Below, one piece after another: positions 7,921 to 14,583 of a stretch of DNA of 15,002 bases (position 1 is its first letter; every line of letters starts with the position of its first letter). Source of the stretch: Synechococcales cyanobacterium PMM_0003 (lineage in GTDB: Bacteria; Cyanobacteriota; Cyanobacteriia; Pseudanabaenales; Pseudanabaenaceae). The stretch is from the NCBI GenBank assembly GCA_949128015.1, contig CASBRC010000125.1, positions 1 to 15,002 of the forward strand, read 5' to 3'. The translations under genes were made by a program, and so were the position numbers. Below the pieces are notes generated by a model that made no database searches, was not told the origin of the DNA, and worked only from the letters and a program-made list of their open reading frames with translations.

Positions 7921-8913
7921 ATGAGCGCAGAAAAATTCCTGAAAGACTATGCTTCTGGTCGGCGTGATTTTGCTAGCGTAAATCTAGCTAATGCCAATTT
8001 ATTTAATAGCGATTTGATCGGTGTTAATTTGACCAAGGCTGACTTGAGGCGAACAAATTTTGTCTTTGCTTATCTCAACAAAGTCACCTTTAATCATGCC
8101 AATTTATCGGGTGCAAAACTCGGTGGGGCTACTCTGAACCAAGCAATCATGATGAATGCGAACCTTACCGAGGCAGACTTGCATGGCGCAATGTTGCAAA
8201 GAGTTAATCTATTTGGAGCAAACCTTTCCCTAGCTAACTTAATGGATGCCAACTTAAGTGAGGCAGATTTACGCAGTGTCAATCTGCGCGGCGCAAATTT
8301 ACGCTGTGCAATCTTGAGTGCTACCCTCATGCGTGAAGAGCGTGGCTATCCACCCACAAGCATGAGCGGCGCAAATTTACGCAAAGCTGACTTACGCGGA
8401 GCAAACTTAAGTGGAGCCGATCTTACAGGAGTCGATCTTTCTGGTGCAAATCTCAGTGAGGCAACGCTTTCAAGGGTTAACTTACAAGGGGCAAATCTCA
8501 GTAGTGCGATCGCAAGTGGGGCGATTTTTACTGAGGCAAATCTTAGTAATGTCAACCTCACAGAAGCTAATCTCAAAGGCGCAAACCTGACAAAAGCCGA
8601 TCTCAAAAGTGCAAACCTAAGACTTGCCAACCTATTTGGCGCTAATTTAACTAAAGCGAATCTGAGCATGGCGACTTTAAGTAATGCAGGATTAATTCAG
8701 GCAATACTTACAGGTGTTGATCTATCGCGATCGCTGTTAGACAGAGCAAATCTGAGTCAAGCTAGTCTAGTTGATGCTTATTTAGTAAGAGCTAATCTTG
8801 ATGGAGCTGATCTCAGTGGTGCGGTACTGACCAGAGCCGAGATGAGTGGAGCTAGTACCATTGGCACAATCTTCAGTGGGGCAACTATGCCCGATGGCAA
8901 AGCTCACTCTTAA
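7921..8913 (+). CDS. Pentapeptide-repeat protein (330 aa)
   Basis: After a short N-terminal segment (MSAEKFLKDYASGRRDF) almost the whole chain consists of A(N/D)LXX pentapeptides, which fold as a right-handed quadrilateral beta-helix. An 11-12-residue interruption (137-148, MREERGYPPTSM) splits the helix into two blocks; it probably loops out of one corner. There is no signal peptide or membrane helix, so it should be cytosolic. Such proteins are abundant in cyanobacteria and mostly of unknown role; gyrase protection is known only for particular members. The nucleotide sequence repeats GC(A/T)AA(T/C)CT as expected from the protein. The ATG at 7921 starts 37 bp after the kinase stop, with no hairpin between, so co-transcription with the kinase gene is possible. 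Confidence 0.9.
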   Translation: MSAEKFLKDYASGRRDFASVNLANANLFNSDLIGVNLTKADLRRTNFVFAYLNKVTFNHANLSGAKLGGATLNQAIMMNANLTEADLHGAMLQRVNLFGANLSLANLMDANLSEADLRSVNLRGANLRCAILSATLMREERGYPPTSMSGANLRKADLRGANLSGADLTGVDLSGANLSEATLSRVNLQGANLSSAIASGAIFTEANLSNVNLTEANLKGANLTKADLKSANLRLANLFGANLTKANLSMATLSNAGLIQAILTGVDLSRSLLDRANLSQASLVDAYLVRANLDGADLSGAVLTRAEMSGASTIGTIFSGATMPDGKAHS

Positions 8914-9018
8914 AACAATCAAGCCAGCACTTTGTGGACAGCCGTAACTATTAGTCTTGACGTAGAATGCCTTCATCAACCAATATGACAACTGAGCATT
9001 GCATCGCCTAACAAAAAT

Positions 9019-9744
9019 ATGGAAGATTTAAATCTTCTAGAGGAAGTTATCGATAGTTTGGAGCAAGACAGCAATGTACTTCGCATCAAACGACTCATCC
9101 TCTTTACCTGTCATGATTCTTGGTCAAATGATGTCAACGAAGTTAAAGCGTTGACTATACGTCAACTTGTGCGCGAATTGATGATCATGTTTCCCGATCT
9201 CAACATGCTCAAGCACAAATTAAATAGCCAAGTCAAACAACTTAGTAAGCAGTCTGACTATTTACTTGCCGCCGACAATATTATCGATAGTCTTGGTTTT
9301 CTCTATACTCTGCGAGATGAAGGAACACTTCCCTATAGCTTTTTAAATCCTGAGATAGCTTCAGTATCCCAAAATGGATCTGCCGCAACTAGAAATGAGG
9401 CTCATGAGAAAAATGATAGCGACACAATTCCCCACAAACACAATCTCAAATATTTAACTAATTTATTTGATTTGAGAGCTGACATTTCGAGAAATATCAG
9501 TCCTCTTCATGCCAAAATCCTATTGTTTTCTAGCCTGAATTATCGGTTTAGTCCTCAAGAACGTGATTGGTCTGCACTCTACACTTATGACATTGATGAT
9601 CTAATTCAGCTGATCTTTCAAACCTACGAAACTGTTGAAGCTTTAGAAGCAAGGTTGACGGAGGTAAGCCTAACGCTAGATCAACCCGAAGATGCTAAAC
9701 GAGCTTCCGCCGTAATTTTACAAGCTATAAGCCCTTTCTATTAA
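9019..9744 (+). CDS. Conserved-looking hypothetical protein with two related halves
   Basis: I do not recognise this 241-residue protein. It looks mostly alpha-helical and soluble, with no signal peptide or membrane helix. Residues 21-96 and 163-241 appear to be diverged copies of one unit. Each begins with a hydrophobic strand (RLILFTCHDSW and KILLFSSLNYRF), followed by an alpha helix (IRQLVRELMIMF and IDDLIQLIFQTY), a second helix with L..L...L..V (LKHKLNSQVKQL and LEARLTEVSLTL) and a final helix ending in an aromatic residue (IIDSLGFLY and ILQAISPFY). A polar linker (about 100-160, rich in S/N/H) joins them. It starts 105 bp after the pentapeptide-repeat gene; a long hairpin follows it. 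The unit may be a small protein-interaction module; this is inference. Confidence 0.75.
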   Translation: MEDLNLLEEVIDSLEQDSNVLRIKRLILFTCHDSWSNDVNEVKALTIRQLVRELMIMFPDLNMLKHKLNSQVKQLSKQSDYLLAADNIIDSLGFLYTLRDEGTLPYSFLNPEIASVSQNGSAATRNEAHEKNDSDTIPHKHNLKYLTNLFDLRADISRNISPLHAKILLFSSLNYRFSPQERDWSALYTYDIDDLIQLIFQTYETVEALEARLTEVSLTLDQPEDAKRASAVILQAISPFY

Positions 9745-9754
9745 AAATTAAATA

Positions 9755-9811
9755 CCAAACCAAAAAAGCTGTGGCACATGCGCAGCGTGCGCCACAGCTT
9801 TTTTGGTTTGG
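9755..9811. repeat. Long hairpin between the 241-aa gene and the DUF1537 kinase gene
   Basis: Perfect 21-bp outer arms 9755-9775 and 9791-9811 enclose an imperfect inner stem with the core GCACATGCGCAGCGTGCGC (9774-9792). The stem ends in TTTTTTGG on the + strand and can terminate the upstream gene. The core matches the reverse complement of 6483-6501 at 17 of 19 bases. The 3' arm overlaps the TTG at 9803, which argues against that codon as the start of the next gene. Confidence 0.75.
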
Positions 9812-9874
9812 ATTGGCAGCCAAAATCGCCTTGTCGGTTGGTATACTCGTTTGACAAACGCTATCCAAAAAGCA

Positions 9875-11227
9875 ATGGCAGCTATTTCTTCTTCACAGTC
9901 TAAACCTCAACCTAAAATTATTGTTCTTGATGATGATCCGACAGGTTCACAAACTGTACATAGCTGCCTACTGCTAACTCAATGGGATGTGGCAACTTTA
10001 CGAATTGGACTTGCCGATGCTTCGCCGATCATGTTTGTACTGACGAATACGCGATCGCTAACTCCTGAAGATGCGACCAAAGTAACTCGTGAAGTTTGCC
10101 GCAATCTCAAACCTGCACTCGAAGCCGAAAATATTCACGAATTTATGATCGTCAGTCGCTCTGACTCGACGTTGCGCGGACATTATCCGATCGAGACCGA
10201 TGCGATCGCAGAAGAGTTAGGTGATTTTGACGCGCATTTCCTTGTGCCAGCATTTTTTGAAGGTGGGCGCTTTACCAAGTCGAGCGTACATTATTTAGTA
10301 GTCAATGGCGTACCCACACCAGTACATGAAACCGAATTTGCTAAGGATTCGGTTTTTGGTTATACCCATAGCTATTTGCCTGATTATGTCGAAGAAAAAA
10401 CTAAGGGCAGAATTCCCGCCGCAAATGTGCAGCGATTTTTGTTAGGAGATATTCGTTCAGGTGTGCGTCAGCGTTTAGCCCGTATGCATGACAATCAATG
10501 TGGTGTCGTCGATGCCGAGAATCAAGCCGATCTCAATCAATTTGCCTCGGATATTTTGGCAGTGGCGGCGACTGGTAAAAGATTTTTATTCCGTAGTGCC
10601 GCTAGTTTATTGACGGCTCTTGCCAAGTTGCCGCCCCAGCCGATCGCTGCTGAGGATATGTCAAAATATATGCGATCGCATAAAGCTGGTGTCGCAATCG
10701 TTGGCTCTCATGTCAAAAAAACCACCGAGCAGTTAGAAAACTTGCTTAAAGCCCCAAACACAGTTCCTGTAGAGATCGATGTCTCGCGTCTATTAAGCGA
10801 TGTTGAGGCTCAATCAGAAATTCTCAAACAAGAAGCCCTAACTCAAGTGCAACAAGCCCACGAATCTGGCAAAACAGCCGTGGTGTTTACCAGTCGCAAG
10901 GAATTAGAATTTGCAGATATTTCTACACGTCTTGCTTTTGGTCAGTCAGTCTCGGCACTTTTAATGGCGATCGTACAGGAGTTACCCGCAGATATTGGCT
11001 TTTTGATCAGCAAGGGTGGAATTACTTCTAACGATGTTTTAAGTACAGGTTTAAAACTTCCCACCGCAAGGCTGCTAGGACAAATTCTGGCTGGTTGTTC
11101 TGTGGTGCGCACGCCCGAAGACCATCCCCGTTTTCCTGATTTACCCGTTGTCTTATTTCCTGGTAATGTTGGCGATGCCAATGCACTTGCCACCGTTTAT
11201 ACAAGACTTGCGATCGGCATTGAATAA
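9875..11227 (+). CDS. Four-carbon acid sugar kinase family protein (DUF1537 type)
   Basis: The 450-residue protein has the two-domain layout of the DUF1537/OtnK-DtnK family, which phosphorylates four-carbon acid sugars such as D-threonate and D-erythronate. The N-terminal substrate domain shows VLDDDPTGSQT (residues 17-27) and SRSDSTLRGHYP (94-105). The C-terminal nucleotide domain shows SKGGITSNDVL (379-389) and FPGNVGD near the end. The DDDPTGSQTVH form marks a subgroup whose substrate I cannot name. The ATG at 9875 is chosen because an upstream TTG at 9803 lies inside a hairpin and would add 24 unconserved residues. No aldolase, isomerase or dehydrogenase of a tetronate pathway is adjacent, so the role is open. 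Confidence 0.85.
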   Translation: MAAISSSQSKPQPKIIVLDDDPTGSQTVHSCLLLTQWDVATLRIGLADASPIMFVLTNTRSLTPEDATKVTREVCRNLKPALEAENIHEFMIVSRSDSTLRGHYPIETDAIAEELGDFDAHFLVPAFFEGGRFTKSSVHYLVVNGVPTPVHETEFAKDSVFGYTHSYLPDYVEEKTKGRIPAANVQRFLLGDIRSGVRQRLARMHDNQCGVVDAENQADLNQFASDILAVAATGKRFLFRSAASLLTALAKLPPQPIAAEDMSKYMRSHKAGVAIVGSHVKKTTEQLENLLKAPNTVPVEIDVSRLLSDVEAQSEILKQEALTQVQQAHESGKTAVVFTSRKELEFADISTRLAFGQSVSALLMAIVQELPADIGFLISKGGITSNDVLSTGLKLPTARLLGQILAGCSVVRTPEDHPRFPDLPVVLFPGNVGDANALATVYTRLAIGIE

Positions 11228-11231
11228 AAAC

Positions 11232-11266
11232 CAGCGAATGGGAGCGCGGAGCGCTCCCATTCGCTG
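11232..11266. terminator. Bidirectional terminator between the DUF1537 kinase and the second pentapeptide-repeat gene
   Basis: Perfect 16-bp arms 11232-11247 and 11251-11266 around a GGA loop, with a GC-rich GGAGCGC top. It lies between convergent genes. The flanking T-run is weak on the + strand; on the - strand the base is followed by TTTTTA. Confidence 0.75.
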
Positions 11267-11274
11267 AATGTAGG

Positions 11275-11862
11275 TTAGTAGCTAGCGTTGTTTAAAGTCG
11301 TGCCATCAAGCAGAGCATATTCAAAATTACTTTTGATAAGATTGGCATTATCCAAATTTGCCTCAGTCAAATCAGCATGTTGTAGATTAGCGTAGCTCAT
11401 ATTGCATCCAGAGCAATTTGCCCCCGTTAAGTTAGCTCCTTGGAGATCGGCAAATTCGAGATGTGCATTGCTTAAATTTGCGCCCCGTAAATTTGCATTT
11501 TGGAGAATTGTCCCCCTTAAATTCGCACCACTCAAATCAGCTCCCCCCAGATTTGCTTCTTTTAAATTAGCGTTACTTAAATTAGCATTAGTCAAATTAG
11601 TAAAACTAAGGGTCGATCGCTCTAGATTTGCCCCTCGCAGGTCAGACTCACTTAAATCTGTGAGGTCAAGATCGGCATTTCGCAAATCTGAGCTGGTCAG
11701 ATTAATAGAGGACAGCTTACAGCAAGATAATTTCAGCCCTGAAAAATTTTCTGAATCAAAATCTTTACGCCCCGTCTCGTACATTTTTTTGAGAGCCATT
11801 CCCATGGCAAGAGCATTAGTCGTAGGAGAGTGATAATTTTTAGGATTTTGAGTGGACATCAT
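11275..11862 (-). CDS. Pentapeptide-repeat protein (195 aa)
   Basis: The first 35-40 residues are non-repetitive (MALKKMYETGRKDFDSENF). About 28 A(N/D)LXX-type pentapeptides follow, from the LKLSCCKL segment to the end, giving a cytosolic right-handed beta-helix. No membrane helix or signal peptide is visible. The N-terminal cap YxxGRxDFxxxN is shared with the other pentapeptide-repeat protein at 7921-8913 (YASGRRDFASVN), so the two may be paralogues. Two adjacent Met codons (11860-11862 and 11857-11859) compete as start; the second is equally plausible. Function unknown. It converges on the DUF1537 kinase and diverges from the small-protein gene. Confidence 0.9.
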   Translation of the reverse strand: MMSTQNPKNYHSPTTNALAMGMALKKMYETGRKDFDSENFSGLKLSCCKLSSINLTSSDLRNADLDLTDLSESDLRGANLERSTLSFTNLTNANLSNANLKEANLGGADLSGANLRGTILQNANLRGANLSNAHLEFADLQGANLTGANCSGCNMSYANLQHADLTEANLDNANLIKSNFEYALLDGTTLNNASY

Positions 11863-12073
11863 GATGATCGCTCTCTAGCTTAGACATTTAGCTGCTTGTA
11901 GCTATTCAATACAATATAGAGCGATCGCCATGAATTACACTTCACCCTACTGGATTGCATAGAATTGTAGCTATTGCAAAGCTCACAGATTATTTAGAAT
12001 TGAGGTAGAATAGTATCGATAAGCCCAGTAAAACAGAGCTTATTTTTATTTTTTATCGGCACTGGAGAAAACA
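11863..12073. promoter_or_regulatory. Divergent intergenic region upstream of pentapeptide-repeat and small-protein genes
   Basis: This 211-bp stretch must hold the promoters for both flanking genes. An 11-bp direct repeat TTGTAGCTATT occurs at 11896-11906 and 11965-11975, with a HIP1 site at 11921-11928 between them. On the + strand, TAGAAT (12006-12011) is a possible -10 element, giving a leader of about 55 nt. GGAG at 12064-12067 is a good ribosome binding site for the ATG at 12074. No strong -35 is seen on either strand. Confidence 0.3.
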
Positions 12074-12169
12074 ATGTCTAAAGAACAAAAAGGCAATAAA
12101 GAGACTAAAAAGCCCAAGAAAGATCCTTCTGAAAAGAAAGAAAAGAAAGATCCTAAAAGATACGACTAA
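12074..12169 (+). CDS. 31-aa lysine-rich small protein
   Basis: A complete short frame from ATG 12074 to TAA 12167-12169 encodes MSKEQKGNKETKKPKKDP followed by SEKKEKKDPKRYD. Fourteen of 31 residues are Lys or Arg, seven are Asp or Glu, and there is no hydrophobic core, so it is probably disordered. A clear GGAG lies 6 nt before the ATG, the best ribosome binding site in this part of the window. The start resembles tiny proteins with an NKE-KKPKK pattern that are annotated in many bacteria; this is recollection, not a search. An RNA- or ribosome-binding role is guesswork from charge only. Confidence 0.65.
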   Translation: MSKEQKGNKETKKPKKDPSEKKEKKDPKRYD

Positions 12170-12260
12170 TTTGACATTAGCAAGACGGATGAATTGTATT
12201 TTCTGATATCAAAAGGTTAATGCTAGCGTTGCTCTATGCTGCTAGCATTGACTGTCAAAT
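12169..12260 (+). other. Nested inverted repeat downstream of the small-protein gene
   Basis: Outer 8-bp arms ATTTGACA (12169-12176) and TGTCAAAT (12253-12260) enclose inner 9-bp arms AATGCTAGC (12219-12227) and GCTAGCATT (12241-12249) around a 13-nt loop. There is no T-run and the stems are AT-rich. It lies between the small-protein stop and the next start (12289), so it may be a 3' structure of one transcript or a leader structure of the next. Confidence 0.4.
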
Positions 12261-12288
12261 ATAGAATGCTTTGAGTATAAAGAATACT

Positions 12289-12708
12289 ATGCCAACTGAT
12301 ATTTTAAGTAAGCGCAACAAAGGGGATTTTGCAGAATACGAACCCCACATATTGCAAAGAGCAGAAACAGCTTTGCGTTGTGCGCCCTTTACAGTGAAAT
12401 TGTTTGCGGATATGGCAAAACAAGGCGTAAATCTAAGAGCGATCGCAGGGAACGATGGTCTTAAAAATCAATATTTAATCAGCTCCACCAACTTAATTAC
12501 TACCGAAAACGCCTTACTATGGCTCATTCAAGTGGGAGTATTACGTCGCGAGGTTGATGGACAAGGGATTACTGATAGTTTTCGGCTGACACCGATGGGG
12601 CATTTATCATTGGACAAATGGCGATCGCATTCAAGATTTCCGAGTGCTAGTTTTAGCGATCGCTTACAAAATTTTTGGGCGCAAATTCAAATATCCCGCT
12701 TTCTCTAA
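12289..12708 (+). CDS. Npun_F0494-like conserved cyanobacterial protein
   Basis: The 139-residue product resembles the cyanobacterial Npun_F0494 family: ILQRAETALRCAPFTVKLFADM, LRAIAG, ENALLWLIQVGVLRREVDGQGITDSFRLTPMG and a basic C-terminus. The helix-rich N-terminal half, followed by LRREVDGQGITDSFRLTPMG as a likely beta-wing, suggests a winged-helix fold and possible DNA binding, but no function is established. The ATG at 12289 is chosen over a TTG at 12271, which adds six residues without pattern. A strong hairpin follows the gene. Confidence 0.65.
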   Translation: MPTDILSKRNKGDFAEYEPHILQRAETALRCAPFTVKLFADMAKQGVNLRAIAGNDGLKNQYLISSTNLITTENALLWLIQVGVLRREVDGQGITDSFRLTPMGHLSLDKWRSHSRFPSASFSDRLQNFWAQIQISRFL

Positions 12709-12733
12709 GCTTTTCTTAAAAATTATATACAAC

Positions 12734-12774
12734 AAAAAATAAGTGACAGCGCAAAGCGCTGTCACTTATTTTTT
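12734..12774 (+). terminator. Terminator after the Npun_F0494-like gene
   Basis: Perfect 19-bp arms 12734-12752 and 12756-12774 around an AAA loop. The top of the stem is GACAGCGC, the base is A6/T6 and a T-rich tract follows, which fits an intrinsic terminator well. Confidence 0.9.
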
Positions 12775-12845
12775 AGTTTTGGAACCAAAAAATAAAAAGA
12801 TCGTCTTTTTTTTTAGGTAGTAAATCGAGCTAGGAAAAAATCGCA

Positions 12846-14534
12846 ATGAATATTTTTCGCAAAAATTTTCGTAATCAACTAACGAACAGGTTTCAGAAGA
12901 CTTCTCTATGTCTTCTTACCGCAACTCTTGCCACCACACCTTTTCTCTCTACCTTAGAAGCGATCGCAGCCCCATCTGTTTCCCAAATAGTTGCTCAAGT
13001 TCCACAGAACTGGCAAACAGGTGTGCAGCTATTACGATTGCTCGATAATTCTGGCAACCTCTCAAGCATTGGCATCTTACTCGATATTGCCAATAAGCCT
13101 TCGACAACCTACGCAAATGCTGTGTATCAGCTATATGTAAGACGCTCTGGGGAATGGCGCGAAGTTTATACCAACTCAGGTGCAAGACTGCTCTCAAAAA
13201 ATGCGGGGCGACAATTTGCTGCCGTAGAGATGATTTCCTTGAATTCTCTGAGCGAAAAAATTTCTCTTGATGATATTTACAATGGCGATCTCAAGGCTAT
13301 TACAAGCATTCGCTATGATCTTCCTAATGGAGTAAAAGATGCAAAATTTGAGATTGAAGAAATCAAATCTTTTGCTTCAATTGTAACTGCTAGTGCATCT
13401 GAGGTAAAAGCTGGACGTATTTCATCTATATACACCAGCACTTCCAGCAATACTTCTAATAACGCCTCTAATAACACTTTTAATAACACATACAACAATT
13501 CTTCTAGTAGTTCTATTCTTTCCGATCGCGATTTGGGGATCTCGACTAGTTCTCAATCAAGCACCTCACAGACTAGTCAAACTGTCGTGATCCAGAACAC
13601 AAATGTACAGACGGTTAACTCTGCCAAACCAATGAAGCCGATCATTATTTCCAAAAAAGATGATGACGACGAAGATGACGACTATGAAGGCGATGATCGT
13701 AAAGGTCGCGATCGCAGAGACGATGATGACGACGATCGCAAAGATCGCAAAGACCGTAAAGATCGCAAAGACCGTAAAGATCGCAAACAGCGTGATGGGG
13801 TTGAGCTATCCAACAAGAATCCGCATCGTGGACATTTTAGCCTAGCCATTTTGCAGAGCCAGCCACGTCTGTCTCAGGTCATTGCTCGTATATCACTCAA
13901 ATCGAAGCGCTCTAAAGGATTTATAGTCGAGCGCTTTGTTGGTGATTATCGCTTTAATATTAATCAACGCGCTACCTTTATTAGTGGACTTAATCCAGGC
14001 GACCGCTTAGTTGTCCGTTTGTTTGATCTGCAAAATCGTCCTTTAGGCTATAGCGAAGTCCAATTGCTAAAAGACTTCTCAACCATCAGCCTAGTTTTAC
14101 CGAGCGATCCGTCAGCCTACGGTACTGTGCGAACTGTCTATGGTATTGACTCTCAGCGTATTGGTAAAGTTGATCGCAATGTCAAAATGTATGATTACTT
14201 CACCCAAATCCAGACCACAACAGTTCTCTCTCAAACAGTTGCTCGCTTCCTGACCTCATCACAAGGTATTCCCATTGGGCTGTTTAACGTTGCAGGGCTA
14301 CCCCAAGCAACCAATCAAGCCACCTATACAAATGCTTTTATCAAGGGTGAACAGTCATTAATTAACCGCACAATCAATGTATTTACGAGGGATATGCCTC
14401 CTGTGATGCAAGTTCTACCGAATCAACTAGCGTCTTTAATTCCTATTGAGAACTCATTGTCTACAATCAATGTAGTTCGGAAGATTCTTGATTTCAAAGA
14501 TTTGCGTCCAAGTGGTATTCCTACCTTTTTCTAA
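12846..14534 (+). CDS. Secreted or periplasmic protein with Asp/Arg/Lys tandem-repeat segment
   Basis: I do not recognise the family of this 562-residue protein. It starts with a basic n-region and a hydrophobic stretch (19-37), ending at AIAA (39-42), a likely signal peptidase I site. A conserved-looking domain (about 45-190) follows. Then comes a Ser/Thr/Asn-rich stretch (about 195-260), and a charged stretch (272-317) that passes from Asp/Glu runs to five consecutive RKD units. A C-terminal domain (about 325-562) includes GDYRFNINQRATFISGLNPGDRLVVRLFD, which looks beta-rich. The charged stretch probably links two folded domains and could bind Ca2+ or anionic surfaces; both are inference. 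The gene is flanked on both sides by strong hairpins, so it is monocistronic. Confidence 0.8.
   Translation: MNIFRKNFRNQLTNRFQKTSLCLLTATLATTPFLSTLEAIAAPSVSQIVAQVPQNWQTGVQLLRLLDNSGNLSSIGILLDIANKPSTTYANAVYQLYVRRSGEWREVYTNSGARLLSKNAGRQFAAVEMISLNSLSEKISLDDIYNGDLKAITSIRYDLPNGVKDAKFEIEEIKSFASIVTASASEVKAGRISSIYTSTSSNTSNNASNNTFNNTYNNSSSSSILSDRDLGISTSSQSSTSQTSQTVVIQNTNVQTVNSAKPMKPIIISKKDDDDEDDDYEGDDRKGRDRRDDDDDDRKDRKDRKDRKDRKDRKQRDGVELSNKNPHRGHFSLAILQSQPRLSQVIARISLKSKRSKGFIVERFVGDYRFNINQRATFISGLNPGDRLVVRLFDLQNRPLGYSEVQLLKDFSTISLVLPSDPSAYGTVRTVYGIDSQRIGKVDRNVKMYDYFTQIQTTTVLSQTVARFLTSSQGIPIGLFNVAGLPQATNQATYTNAFIKGEQSLINRTINVFTRDMPPVMQVLPNQLASLIPIENSLSTINVVRKILDFKDLRPSGIPTFF
13734..13787 (+). repeat. Six 9-bp tandem repeats inside the secreted-protein gene
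   Basis: Units of 9 bp are either GATCGCAAA (A) or GACCGTAAA (B), in order A-A-B-A-B-A, so an 18-bp higher-order period is visible. They encode D-R-K each time. The A unit contains part of the HIP1 octamer. Synonymous alternation with conserved protein sequence suggests older duplication plus selection for the charge pattern. Confidence 0.9.
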
Positions 14535-14545
14535 TCACAAAACCC

Positions 14546-14583
14546 AAAAAGCTGTGACGCACAAATGTGCGTCACAGCTTTTT
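14546..14583. terminator. Bidirectional terminator between the secreted-protein gene and the kinase gene
   Basis: Perfect 18-bp arms 14546-14563 and 14566-14583 with a 2-nt gap at the apex (realistic loop about 4 nt). T-runs follow on both strands. The right arm overlaps the last base of the - strand kinase stop codon. The stem base AAAAAGCTGTG is the same as in the hairpin at 9755-9811. Confidence 0.9.

Noticed and set aside
8346..8669. Long open frame rich in L/R/F/A repeats on the - strand within the pentapeptide-repeat gene
   Set aside because: It is a mirror of the repeated A(N/D)L codons; the same effect occurs opposite the second pentapeptide gene (11402-11833).
8968..9012. 14-codon ORF between the pentapeptide-repeat gene and the 241-aa gene
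   Set aside because: It is very short, has no ribosome binding site or recognisable pattern, and is easily expected by chance.
12271..12288. TTG start extending the Npun_F0494-like protein by six residues
   Set aside because: An ATG follows at 12289 and the extra residues do not fit the family pattern; likewise TTG 2259 for zur and TTG 9803 for the DUF1537 kinase lie within hairpins.
13734..13787. Possible CRISPR-like repeat
   Set aside because: The 9-bp units are contiguous without spacers and are in frame within a coding sequence.
13313..13845. Repetitive open frames (LLEVLLEVL on the - strand, MMTTKMTTMK on the + strand) in the secreted-protein gene
   Set aside because: They arise from the Ser/Asn and Asp/Lys repeat DNA read in other frames or on the other strand.
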